From: Pyronema omphalodes
Taxonomy: Eukaryota; Ascomycota; Pezizomycetes; Pezizales; Pyronemataceae
Direction of reading: 5' to 3'
DNA: 64,000 bases
Assembly (NCBI GenBank): GCA_024516155.1
Contig: JAJJXM010000036.1
Coordinates: 546,957-610,956, forward strand
The notes below the pieces were generated by a model. It was not told where the DNA came from, made no database searches, and worked only from the letters and a program-made list of their open reading frames with translations. Shown piece by piece: positions 1 through 9,199 of the stretch (the first letter of the stretch is position 1; each line of letters starts with the position of its first letter). A program made the translations under genes and the position numbers.

Positions 1-355
1 GTCACAGCTTTGACCCATGTCTTATCTCCTAAGCTCAGTTTGGCAGTTGGTTCCCCAAGGAAGGCTGGGCGAACTTGTAGACGAAAGTCTATAAAAGACC
101 CTATGTCTTCCCTCTGTCTCCTCCATCATCATCCATTGATCCTCTACGCGACGATACACTATCTACACCAACAATTACCTCCGAAGACGACCCTTAAGTT
201 TATTCGGCCTGTGATCGGTTAATTCTCTTCCTAGCTTATCTTTGGAATAAGTTCTTTTAGTTCTTAAGAACGAAGCGTCTGTCTACACCAGGACAGAAGA
301 CTTGAGATACAACCGGGAAAGCCTCTGCATAGTTAGGACTGTGCCCAGGTTCACA
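1..355 (+). repeat. Partial LTR of family F (3' part), inserted in element A
   Basis: This is the 3' end of a long LTR whose other copies lie at 20184-21592 and 46680-48065 on the opposite strand; it ends in the shared terminus GGTTCACA. A good TATA box (TATAAAAG) is at 90-97, which supports plus orientation. Directly after 355 the sequence becomes protease-coding DNA of element A, so this copy interrupts A upstream of its pol. The rest of the LTR and whatever lies before it are outside the window. The short ORF readable through it (10-222) is not treated as a gene. Confidence 0.8.
90..97 (+). promoter_or_regulatory. TATA box of LTR family F
   Basis: TATAAAAG, conserved as its reverse complement at 20468-20475 in the solo LTR; in the copy at about 46.9 kb the box is mutated (CTTTTGTA on the plus strand). 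Confidence 0.55.
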
Positions 356-2785
356 AAAGAATACCAAACAATGGCCATGATCGACTGCGGGGCCACGGAG
401 AATTTTATAGATCGAAAATATGTGAGACAGCAGGGATTGCCCTGCGCGAAAAGATTAACCCCACGAAAGGTTCTCGCTGTAGACGGACGGGAATTGGATG
501 GGGGACCAGTAACCCACGATGCCATGGTGACCATGGTGATCAACGACCATAGGGAAGACATCAAGCTCCACTGTATTACCATTGGCAACGCACCCATTAT
601 CCTGGGACTGCCTTGGTTGCGGAAACACAATCCCAGCATCGACTGGAAGGAAGGAAGGATTGTCTTCAACTCCGAGAAATGCGGAAAGAACTGCCTTCCT
701 ACCTCGCCCCATGCCACGACCGTATCGGAACGGGGGGCAGAAAAAGAATATAATCAACGGATACATGAGGAAGCGGAGCACGCCTATGGTATGGAAGGAC
801 CGAAGGAGATGCTTCAGACGGATGAGGAAGATGAGCTTCTCATCCAAGAGATCTGGGGAGAAAGTATAGAAGAAGATGACGAAGGAGAAGAAGTGGAAGA
901 GTCGGAGGACGAGGATATGGAAAGCGTACAGGGATCTAGGCGCGCGGAATCCACTGAGGCCGATCCCGACTCGCCTCAGTGCGCTTCGCGGCAACCCCCG
1001 CAAGCGCCAGCCAACCAAAAGGAACCGGGGAACTGGGAAACCGCTCCCGCCAAATCAACCGCTACTGCACCAACCAACCAGGAAGAACCGGGGAACTGGG
1101 AAACCGCTCCCGCAAAATCAATTGCCACTTCCGGGGAATTGGAACTCGCGAGTACCATAATCCGAGCGGGGAAGAGCAAGCCTGACTCCCTGGAAGAAAT
1201 AATACCACCGGAATATGCAGATTACCTCTCCGTATTCAGGGAAAAAGAGGCGGTCGGGTTACCTCCGCACCGACATCATGACCACCGGATCCCTTTGATG
1301 GACGGAAAGGTTCCGCCGTTCGAACCCCTGCGAGCCCTCGATGAGGAACGTCTGCGAGTACTGAGGGATTACTTGGAAGAGAATGAACAGAGGGGTTGGG
1401 TCCGACGGTCGACGTCTCCAGCGGGAGCCCCAATCCATTTCGTTAAGAAAAAGGACGGTACCTTACGGTTATGCGTCGACTACCGACGACTCAACGAAAT
1501 CACAATCAAGGATCGCACCCCACTCCCGCTGATAGGGGAAGCGTTGGATAGACTGTCCAACGCCAAGATCTATACCAAATTAGATATGCGAGATGCATAC
1601 CATAACCTCGGAATAGCCACAGGAGATGAATGGAAAACTTCGTTCCGTACCAAGTACGGTCTATACGAGTATTTGGTGATGCCATTTGGTTTGACAAATG
1701 CTCCAGCTTCGTTTCAACGATGGATGAACGAAGTCTTAAGTGATTACCTCGACATCTTTTGCATCGCCTATCTCGACGACATATTGATTTACTCGGATAA
1801 TATGGAGGAGCATCGAAAGCACGTCCGCATGGTCTTGGAGAGGTTAAGGGACGTAGGACTCACCATGAAACCCTCAAAATGTGAATTCCACACGAAAAAG
1901 ACGGAATACCTGGGATACATCATCTCCCCCACAGGGTTGCAGATGGACCCCGAGAAAATTAGGGCGGTTAAGGAATGGAAGGAACCAGTAAATGTGAAGG
2001 GAGTCCAAAGTTTCCTTGGGTTCGCCAATTTCTACCGTCGATTCATCCGGGATTTCAGCAAGATCACCACGCCATTGACACGATTGACGAAGAAACAGGT
2101 ACCCTGGGAGTGGAACGACGAGACACAACGGGCCTTTGAGCAACTCAAAACGGCAATGATATCCCAACCGATCCTGCAACATTTCGACCCGGATCGGCCA
2201 CTCACCCTGGAAACAGACGCCTCAGACTATGCCATCGGGGCAGTCTGCTCACAACCCGACGACTCCAACATACTGCACCCCCTTGCCTATTTTTCAAGAA
2301 AATTAAAAGAGGCGGAGCTCAATTACGACATCCACGATAAGGAGCTCCTGGCAATAGTGGAAGCCTTGGACAAATGGTCGACATACTGCAAATCGACAAA
2401 ACACAGTATCCGGATACTGTCAGACCATAAAAATTTAGAGTATTGGCAAACGAAGAGGGATCTCAACCTCCGACAGGCCCGATGGGCGGAACAACTGGCT
2501 AACTATGACTTCACGATCACGTATCGTCCGGGGAAGTTGGCAGGAAAACCCGATATATTGTCCCGAGAGTCAGGAGACTCTCCCTGGGAAGGGGAGATGA
2601 AGCACCGGCAGAACCGAAGCCGAGTCCTCCTTCCCCAGGAAGTCTTTCATGTGAACGGGACACAGTTGATAAGACTCACCCCGGACACCCCCCTCATTAC
2701 CAAAATTCGGGAAAAAACGAAGACCGATACAGAACTCTAGGAGGTAATCCGCAAACTTCGGGAAGGGATAACCCGCGACAATAGG
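356..2785 (+). pseudogene. pol: Gypsy A pol, first part: protease, reverse transcriptase, RNase H
   Basis: The frame is open from within the upstream LTR to a TAG at 2738-2740. Visible domains in order: aspartic protease (DCGATENF near 383), a long acidic linker with two copies of an EPGNWETAPAKS repeat (about 1012-1122), reverse transcriptase (CVDYRRLNE near 1470; catalytic YLDD at 1769-1780), and RNase H ([26 protein letters not shown]). After the TAG the same frame continues to 2785, where element B is inserted, and resumes at 9200 with the integrase. The enzyme would copy element RNA into DNA inside virus-like particles. The TAG in the RNase H-integrase linker and the insertion make it defective; upstream the N-terminus is replaced by LTR sequence. 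Assignment to Gypsy pol is certain from the motifs. Confidence 0.92.
1012..1122 (+). repeat. Two-copy in-frame tandem repeat in A pol linker
   Basis: About 55-60 bp repeated twice in frame, encoding NQ(K/E)EPGNWETAPAKS in the linker between protease and reverse transcriptase, next to a Glu/Asp-rich stretch. Confidence 0.8.
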
Positions 2786-3314
2786 TGTCACGGCACACGG
2801 CTGACGAGCCGTTGTGTTGCGTCATCATGTTGTCGTGATTGTTGATTGACATCGTGCCGTTGTCTTGTTGTGTTGTGTTGCCATTGTGTTGTTGTGTTGT
2901 TGTGTGTGCCGTGCCATTGTGACTGAGAGAATGATTGATGATGGATGACGTACCACGAGCTGGAGAGCTGTGGCGTCGCAGGTAAATCGATGGAGAACGG
3001 AAGCTCATGTAGCGATGATTGTATGACGGCCCAGCAAGAGTGCTGGCCGCCCCTTTGTACATAAGGAGGCTTGCCTCCCCGTTGTCGAGATTCTCCATCG
3101 AACGTCTTGTGTCTTCTCCTTGCTCCTAATATAAGATTTCTCCTCCTAAGTCCTACGTCACTCTTGTCCTTGTCCCTGTCCCTGTTTAGTGTGCCGTCCG
3201 TTTGACGAGCACTTCGGTCCTTGTCCTGCCGTTCCCCGTCCCGGAACCTGCCTAGTCCCTCTTGCCGGTAGTGTTCAGTGTGTCCCTTGAACGTCCGTTC
3301 TCGTGTCCCTGACA
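2786..3314 (+). repeat. 5' LTR of element B
   Basis: 529 bp, TGTCACGG...CCTGACA. It contains a GTTGT-rich segment, a TACATAAG box at 3058-3065, a segment ATCGAACGT at 3097-3105 complementary to the start of the internal region, and a second AT-rich box (AATATAAGA near 3128). Confidence 0.95.
3097..3105 (+). promoter_or_regulatory. Putative transcript 5' end / self-primer in LTR of B
   Basis: ATCGAACGT lies 39 nt downstream of the TACATAAG box and is the exact reverse complement of ACGTTCGAT at 3317-3325. In Tf1-type elements the first bases of the RNA fold back onto such a site and prime reverse transcription. Transcription start here is inference. Confidence 0.5.
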
Positions 3315-3316
3315 TT

Positions 3317-3325
3317 ACGTTCGAT
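3317..3325 (+). other. Putative self-priming primer binding site of B
   Basis: ACGTTCGAT, starting 3 nt after the LTR end. No TGG-type tRNA site is present here. The same sequence follows the 5' LTRs of C (reverse strand, just below 29422) and H (41659-41667). Confidence 0.5.
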
Positions 3326-3349
3326 CGATTAACTATTCAACCGACACGC

Positions 3350-3592
3350 ATGAACCGCACCGGTTCTGGCTGGACCTACGCACTAAAACAAGCTCTTGAA
3401 ACGCACACCTTACACGAAACCTTTGGGATCCCCGACAGATTCGCTGGCGCAGTGCGAAGAACCATCCGACGAGCAGAAAATAACTGCTACCTTGTGGTCC
3501 GCTGGCAACTCCAGGACTACACTTATCAGGAGCACATCCGCCGCACCATCAGACTCAAGCCAATCCTCAGAGCCCGCCAGAATGCATATTAA
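3350..3592 (+). CDS. Small ORF upstream of gag in B (80 aa), unknown function
   Basis: An ATG at 3350 opens an 80-residue ORF whose TAA (3590-3592) overlaps the gag ATG (3582-3584) by 11 nt. The related but diverged element H keeps the same frame open and the same ATG...TAA overlap spacing (41925-41935), and the predicted peptides are roughly 60% identical over 73 residues by my alignment. It is basic and has no motif I recognise. In H there is no in-frame ATG for it, and in C a CGA to TGA change stops it after 40 codons. It could be a small accessory protein, an upstream ORF that tunes gag translation, or simply leader sequence. Confidence 0.4.
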   Translation: MNRTGSGWTYALKQALETHTLHETFGIPDRFAGAVRRTIRRAENNCYLVVRWQLQDYTYQEHIRRTIRLKPILRARQNAY

Positions 3593-4931
3593 ACTTATTG
3601 ACGAAGGACACTGGCAACAAATTGTGAACGCCGCCGCCATGACCCAGTTCCCTGACGGTCATGAACCGCTCACCTTTACCAAACAACTCGCACAATCCAT
3701 TTTAGACGCTCAGGACCACCCCACGGGTTATCTCTTAAACGACCTCGCGGAAACCCCCGGCTCCCGTAACATCACTCGGGTATCCAGCCCTGTCGCCTCC
3801 CGTGCTCCGGAAGCTCCCACCCCTGCCCCCATTCCCCCTGTCGTGATCCAGACTGGCTCCGTCCCGGTCTCCCCGAACGGCCCAGAACCAGCACCGCGTG
3901 CCGCCGCACCCCCTACCACAGCCGCAGCCACAGCCCCCGCCCCCGCGATAATCGCACCAATCCCAAGACCCCCCCCCCCCCGTGACCCCGAGATCCTCCT
4001 AACCCCGGAGGAACAAGCCGATACAAATGAAATCCACTACTACGAGAAAGAGCTCACCCGCCAGCGTGAACTCATCAACGCGCTACTCGCCTCCCCCGGC
4101 ATCCGCGTGACCGGAGACAAAATCTCGGATCCGCCAACCTTCGACGGGTCCAACAGGGAGGACCTCCGCCGCTTTGTCTCCTTGCTTCGCATCAAGTTAG
4201 TGAGCGATGAACTACGTTTCCCGACCCCCCATAAACGGATTTCTTACGCCATGGGCCGCCTCCGCGGACGCGCCCTGGATCAGATTCTTCCTTATATCAA
4301 GGAAAATGGCAACCGCTGGGCTCTCAACGACGTCGAGGACGTCATTAAAATTTTACAGCGGACCTTTGGAGACCCGGACGAGCGCGCAACGGCTCGTTTC
4401 AAACTACAAAATCTCCGACAAAACAACCGCGAATTTTCGGACTACTATGCAGAGTTCTCCCGCCTAGTCGCAGAGTTAGGCTGGGACGAAGCCGCCACCA
4501 TGGATGCCCTGCGTAACGGCCTGTCCCTTGAGCTACACGAGAAGTTGGTTGGGGCCCCGCCCACCACCACGATGCACGAATTCGTCGAACAGTGTCAAAA
4601 ATTGGACTCCCAATTAAGAGCACTTGAAAACCTCCGCAAGCTGCGTACCAACCGCGGCCAAGTTAAAACCACCACCACCGCCACCCCCGCCACCAGTCGC
4701 CCCACCCCCGCTACCCAAGCCACCACCGCCTCCTCCAGCAAGCAAACCCCGGCCCAGGGACCCCGTCAGAAACTGTCGGCACAGGAGCGCGCGACCCGCC
4801 TATCAGAAGGACGTTGCCTCTACTGCGGTGGCCTCGGCCACATGGCTGCGTCGTGCCCCGCCAAGACGAATGTTAAAGTGGCGAGCGTGGAATTAGTGGA
4901 TGCTGAAGAAGAAGTGTCGGGGAAAGAATAA
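3582..4931 (+). CDS. gag: Gag polyprotein of element B
   Basis: 449 residues from the first ATG in this frame (the frame is open further upstream but without ATG). The product should be the structural capsid-nucleocapsid protein of the virus-like particle. The N-terminal 130 residues are rich in Pro/Ala/Thr, including a run of 13 C at 3969-3981. The central part (about 4100-4640) is a retrotransposon gag capsid-like domain. A CCHC zinc knuckle (CLYCGGLGHMAASC, first Cys at residue 412) binds RNA. Pol lies in the -1 frame, open from 4907, so the two frames overlap for 25 nt before the gag TAA. Elements C, H and the G units carry damaged versions. Confidence 0.9.
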   Translation: MHIKLIDEGHWQQIVNAAAMTQFPDGHEPLTFTKQLAQSILDAQDHPTGYLLNDLAETPGSRNITRVSSPVASRAPEAPTPAPIPPVVIQTGSVPVSPNGPEPAPRAAAPPTTAAATAPAPAIIAPIPRPPPPRDPEILLTPEEQADTNEIHYYEKELTRQRELINALLASPGIRVTGDKISDPPTFDGSNREDLRRFVSLLRIKLVSDELRFPTPHKRISYAMGRLRGRALDQILPYIKENGNRWALNDVEDVIKILQRTFGDPDERATARFKLQNLRQNNREFSDYYAEFSRLVAELGWDEAATMDALRNGLSLELHEKLVGAPPTTTMHEFVEQCQKLDSQLRALENLRKLRTNRGQVKTTTTATPATSRPTPATQATTASSSKQTPAQGPRQKLSAQERATRLSEGRCLYCGGLGHMAASCPAKTNVKVASVELVDAEEEVSGKE

Positions 4932-7900
4932 ACCAGCTGCAAGAAGATGGCTCTGCCGCTGGTGGGAATATTATTGCTGATACATTGCTATTATCGGGCG
5001 CAAGTTTTACTGGAAAGTTAGAATGCAAACACCTTGTCCTCTCCTGTTCCTTGTTTTCCAATAACCGCTCCGTGAAAACAGTAGCGCTCGTTGACTGCGG
5101 CGCCACTGGTATCGCCTTTGTTGACCGCAATTTCGCCCGCCATCACAAACTCCCCCTAACCCCCCTATCCACCGCCCGAACGGTCGAAGTTATCGACGGC
5201 CGCCCCATATCCTCAGGAAAGATAACACACCTCGCCCAAGTAGAGTGTACCATCGACGGTCACTCGGAAACCCTTCCTATGTTTGTCACCAAGCTGGGTC
5301 ACTACCCGGTGGTGTTGGGTATCCCCTGGTTGAAGAAACACGATGTAACAATAAGCTTCAGTTCCAACACTGTAAGCTTCGACTCCCAATACTGCCTAAG
5401 GAACTGCACCCCGTTGCCTGTGAGCACAACCGTTGTCGAGGTCCTGGACTCGAGGCCCCCTCCCGCTGTCCACGAGCCCGACACAGACCCCTTGCCGGAG
5501 TTGGAAGACTCGGTCCCCGACCCCCCGGACGAACCCCCAATAGAGATCTCAAGTCTAACCATCTCCGACTTCAAGGAAATGGTAGAAGACGAAAGCCTGA
5601 CAGTGTTCTCACTATCGTTGGACGAGATCACCGTCGCCCTACAAGACAAGCCCCCCCTCACGGACGACGAACTGAAAGACATGATCCCCGAGGAGTATCA
5701 TGACTACCTCGATTTATTCAAGGAGGTCAACGCGAAGGAACTTCCCCCGCACCGACCCTACGACCACAAGATCCCACTGAAAGAGGGATTCGTTCCCCCC
5801 TTTGGCCCGCTATACTCGCTGTCACGCAACGAGTTGCAGACGCTGAAAACATGGCTCGATGAGAATTTGGAGAAAGGATTTATACAACGCTCCCAATCAC
5901 CAGCCGCCTCGCCGATATTATTCGTGAAAAAATCAGACGGATCCCTACGCCTGTGTGTCGACTACCGAAGACTGAATGAAGGTACCGAGAAGAACCGGTA
6001 CCCGCTGCCATTGATACAGGAAACGATGATGAATCTTTCCAAAGCTCAATACTTGACGACCCTTGATGTCCGCAGCGCTTATAACCTTATCAGAATGGCA
6101 GAGGGCGAAGAATGGAAGACGGCCTTCCGCACACGGTACGGCCTGTTTGAATCGAAAGTGATGCCCTTTGGGCTCACCAACGCGCCTGCCGATTTCCAGG
6201 CATTTATAAATGATGTCCTGAGACCATACCTAGACCAGTTTTGTACGGCATACTTGGACGATATCCTCGTATTCTCCGAAACAAAGTCCGATCACACCGC
6301 ACACGTCCGAAAGATCTTGGAACGACTCAAACAAGAAAAACTGCACTTGAAGCCAGAGAAGTGTAAGTTTGCCAAGGCAGAAGTACAGTACCTGGGCTAC
6401 AACATCGGCCGCGACGGCGCGCGCATGATGGATTCCAAAGTAGCCACAGTGAGAGATTGGAAGGAACCGACCAATTTGAAACAGGTCCAAGAGTTCCTGG
6501 GCTTCGCGAATTTCTATCGAAGATTTATCAAAGATTACTCGAAAGTGGTCTCCCCCCTGACGGCCCTGACCAAAAAGAAAGATGGTAAAGCAATCCCCTT
6601 TACCTGGGGTAACGATCAGCAAAGCGCCTTCGACCGACTGAAGGATGCATTTACATCAGCACCGATTCTCAAGCATTTCGACTACGAGAAACCGATTGTA
6701 GTAGAAACAGACGCATCTGACTATGTGTCCGCTGGAGTTTTATCACAATACGACGACGATAACGTGTTACACCCCGTCGCATTTTATTCCAAGAAGCATT
6801 CCCCGGCAGAATGCAACTACGAAATCTACGACAAAGAACTACTGGCAATAGTTCGTTGTTTTGAGGAATGGCGTCCCCACTTAGAGGGCTCCGCCTTCCC
6901 CATAAAAGTATTGACTGATCACAAGAATCTGGAATACTTCATGACGACAAAGCTGCTGAATAGACGACAAGCACGCTGGTCCGAGTTCCTGTCTCGGTTT
7001 AACTTTGTGATCACCTATCGACCGGGAACGTTGGGAGGAAAACCGGACGCCCTGACAAGAAGAGCCGCCGACCTCCCGGAAGAGGGAGACGAACGCATAC
7101 TGGCGAACCAGCAAGCTGTTCTGAAGCCACAGAACTTTCAGTTATGCATGACCCCGCCAATGAAACTCGCACCTTCCGAAGTAGACCTCCTGTTCACAGA
7201 GGGCTACAAGACAGATTCATTCCCCAACCGAGTGTTGGGAATGCTGGAAGATGGCACACTAATCTGTAAAGAAATATCGCTCGCCGATTGCTCCGTGTTG
7301 GAAAACAGATTGTACTACCGAGATTGCCTCTATCTCCCCGCGCTGGATAAACTAGGATTGAAACTACTGCAAGATCACCACGACCCCCCCACCATGGGAC
7401 ACCCGGGCCGTGCGAAGACTTTCGAACTCCTCGCCAGGAATTATTACTGGCCCTCGATGAGAAAAGATGTGGACCAATTCGTCCGAAATTGCCACACCTG
7501 TAAAAGAACAAAGGCTACCCGCCACGCACCCTATGGAACCCTAAAGCCCCTACCGGTTCCGCACCACCCTTGGCAGAATATATCGGTGGATTTTGTTACT
7601 GGACTACCGACATCAGAAGGCTTCGACGCAATATGTGCGATCGTTTGCCGACTAACGAAACAGCGGCACTTAGTGCCCTGTCATTCCACGATAGACGCAG
7701 AAGGCTTCGCGCAACTCTTCCTGGAAAACGTATTCAAACTACACGGCCTGCCAGACACAGTAGTGTCCGACCGCGGTCCGCAATTTGTGGCCCATTTCTG
7801 GAAACACTTGGCAAATTGCATGGGTATCGAAATTGCCACGAGCACGGCCTTTCATCCCCAAACCGACGGCCAAACAGAGAGAATTAACGCGGTTACGGAG

Positions 7901-8653
7901 CAATATCTCCGCGCGTACGTCTGTTATTTACAAGACGATTGGAAGAAATTTTTACCACTGGCAGAATTCGCTGCAAATAACCAAGTATCGGATACAACGT
8001 CGCTGTCTCCGTTCTACGCTATATATGGTCGACACCCCAAGTGCTCTTTCGAACTGGAAATCAGGACCGACAATCCTGAAGAAGTGAAAGCGAACGAGGT
8101 AGCGGAAAGGATGTCACACATCCATGACGTCTTACGTTCGGAAATAAAATACGCCCAAGCCCGCCACATAGAAGCCGCTGACAATTCCCGACTCCCCGCG
8201 CCGGTCTTCAAACCAGGAGACCTGGTATGGCTGGACGCCCGCAACCTAAGAACCCGCCGCCCCTCAAAGAAACTAGAAAACAAACACCTAGGCCCCTTCA
8301 CCGTGTTACGGCCTATTGGATCCCACGCCTATGAATTGGATATACCGGAGACCATGAAACACCACAGGACCTTCCCCGTGTCCCTACTAAACCCAGCCCC
8401 TTCGGACCCCCTCCCTGGCCAGATTATTCCACCGCCCCTACCGGTAGTAGTAGACGGCGAAGAAGAATGGTTCGTGGATGAAATTCTGGATAGCCGTTGG
8501 TCAAGAGGAAACCTGCGGTACCTCGTCAAGTGGACCGGCCACGACTCTCCAACCTGGGAACCGGAAACGAACCTATCCGAAACTGAGGCCGCTGAGAGAT
8601 TTCACCAGTTATACCCAGACAAACCTTCTCCTCTCGTAGGAACTCGAGCCTAA
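4907..8653 (+). CDS. pol: Pol polyprotein of element B (PR-RT-RH-IN-chromodomain)
   Basis: The frame is open from 4907 to the TAA at 8651-8653. The first possible non-ATG start is 4985 and there is no suitable ATG, so expression by -1 frameshift from gag is likely. Numbering from 4985: protease DCGA at residue 37; reverse transcriptase from about 313 with YLDD at 423-426; RNase H Asp at 576; integrase HHCC zinc domain from about 799; integrase core D869, D929, E965 (the last two separated by 35 residues); GPF-type segment (KHLGPFTVLRPIG); chromodomain at about 1159-1215 (EEEWFVDEILDSR). All catalytic residues are intact. It copies and integrates the element; the chromodomain is expected to bind modified histone tails and guide integration. 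Confidence 0.95.
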   Translation, partial: RRSVGERINQLQEDGSAAGGNIIADTLLLSGASFTGKLECKHLVLSCSLFSNNRSVKTVALVDCGATGIAFVDRNFARHHKLPLTPLSTARTVEVIDGRPISSGKITHLAQVECTIDGHSETLPMFVTKLGHYPVVLGIPWLKKHDVTISFSSNTVSFDSQYCLRNCTPLPVSTTVVEVLDSRPPPAVHEPDTDPLPELEDSVPDPPDEPPIEISSLTISDFKEMVEDESLTVFSLSLDEITVALQDKPPLTDDELKDMIPEEYHDYLDLFKEVNAKELPPHRPYDHKIPLKEGFVPPFGPLYSLSRNELQTLKTWLDENLEKGFIQRSQSPAASPILFVKKSDGSLRLCVDYRRLNEGTEKNRYPLPLIQETMMNLSKAQYLTTLDVRSAYNLIRMAEGEEWKTAFRTRYGLFESKVMPFGLTNAPADFQAFINDVLRPYLDQFCTAYLDDILVFSETKSDHTAHVRKILERLKQEKLHLKPEKCKFAKAEVQYLGYNIGRDGARMMDSKVATVRDWKEPTNLKQVQEFLGFANFYRRFIKDYSKVVSPLTALTKKKDGKAIPFTWGNDQQSAFDRLKDAFTSAPILKHFDYEKPIVVETDASDYVSAGVLSQYDDDNVLHPVAFYSKKHSPAECNYEIYDKELLAIVRCFEEWRPHLEGSAFPIKVLTDHKNLEYFMTTKLLNRRQARWSEFLSRFNFVITYRPGTLGGKPDALTRRAADLPEEGDERILANQQAVLKPQNFQLCMTPPMKLAPSEVDLLFTEGYKTDSFPNRVLGMLEDGTLICKEISLADCSVLENRLYYRDCLYLPALDKLGLKLLQDHHDPPTMGHPGRAKTFELLARNYYWPSMRKDVDQFVRNCHTCKRTKATRHAPYGTLKPLPVPHHPWQNISVDFVTGLPTSEGFDAICAIVCRLTKQRHLVPCHSTIDAEGFAQLFLENVFKLHGLPDTVVSDRGPQFVAHFWKHLANCMGIEIATSTAFHPQTDGQTERINAVTEQYLRAYVCYLQDDWKKFLPLAEFAANNQVSDTTSLSPFYAIYGRHPKCSFELEIRTDNPEEVKANEVAERMSHIHDVLRSEIKYAQARHIEAADNSRLPAPVFKPGDLVWLDARNLRTRRPSKKLENKHLGPFTVLRPIGSHAYELDIPETMKHHRTFPVSLLNPAPSDPLPGQIIPPPLPVVVDGEEEWFVDEILDSRWSRGNLRYLVKWTGHDSPTWEPETNLSETEAAERFHQLYPDKPSPLVGTRA

Positions 8654-8665
8654 CGGGGGGGGTAC
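8651..8665 (+). other. Polypurine tract of element B
   Basis: A run of G between the pol stop and TGTCAC of the 3' LTR; this is the expected plus-strand primer. The same tract precedes the LTRs at 24073 (minus strand) and 53612. Confidence 0.75.
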
Positions 8666-9194
8666 TGTCACGGCACACGGCTGACGAGCCGTTGTGTTGC
8701 GTCATCATGTTGTCGTGATTGTTGATTGACATCGTGCCGTTGTCTTGTTGTGTTGTGTTGCCGTTGTGTTGTTGTGTTGTTGTGTGTGCCGTGCCATTGT
8801 GACTGAGAGAATGATTGATGATGGATGACGTACCACGAGCTGGAGAGCTGTGGCGTCGCAGGTAAATCGATGGAGAACGGAAGCTCATGTAGCGATGATT
8901 GTATGACGGCCCAGCAAGAGTGCTGGCCGCCCCTTTGTACATAAGGAGGCTTGCCTCCCCGTTGTCGAGATTCTCCATCGAACGTCTTGTGTCTTCTCCT
9001 TGCTCCTAATATAAGATTTCTCCTCCTAAGTCCTACGTCACTCTTGTCCTTGTCCCTGTCCCTGTTTAGTGTGCCGTCCGTTTGACGAGCACTTCGGTCC
9101 TTGTCCTGCCGTTCCCCGTCCCGGAACCTGCCTAGTCCCTCTTGCCGGTAGTGTTCAGTGTGTCCCTTGAACGTCCGTTCTCGTGTCCCTGACA
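8666..9194 (+). repeat. 3' LTR of element B
   Basis: 529 bp, one visible difference from the 5' LTR; followed by the ATAGG duplication. Confidence 0.95.
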
Positions 9195-9199
9195 ATAGG

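Larger units (their letters stand above)
2786..9194 (+). mobile_element. Complete Gypsy chromovirus B (Tf1/sushi-like), TSD ATAGG
   Basis: Two 529-bp LTRs (2786-3314, 8666-9194) with TGTCA...TGACA ends flank gag and pol. The 5-bp target duplication ATAGG is at 2781-2785 and 9195-9199. By eye the LTRs differ at a single base (2883 A versus 8763 G), so the insertion is very recent. The internal region has an upstream small ORF, gag, and pol in the -1 frame, all uninterrupted, which makes this the best candidate for a functional element in the window. It is inserted into pol of element A. Confidence 0.95.

Noticed and set aside
283..1018. Antisense ORFs over A pol
   Set aside because: They mirror the conserved protease-linker coding strand and have no domain.
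2820..2915. GTTGT repeats in the LTR as CRISPR or microsatellite locus
   Set aside because: Irregular short repeats without spacers, conserved as part of the LTR.
2788..3315. 175-residue antisense protein in the LTR as a real gene
   Set aside because: Low complexity, overlaps another open frame and is broken in H; reported only as a finding.
3278..3592. 104-codon ORF starting inside the B LTR
   Set aside because: Its first codon is GTG, which is not a normal start in a fungus; only the ATG part from 3350 is kept as a tentative small ORF.
4919..4925. G GGG AAA as a -1 slippery site
   Set aside because: It does not match X XXY YYZ in the gag frame, and re-pairing in the A site would mismatch.
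3396..4931. 511-residue version of B Gag
   Set aside because: The start is TTG. The first ATG in frame is 3582, and H begins its alignable Gag at the equivalent ATG.
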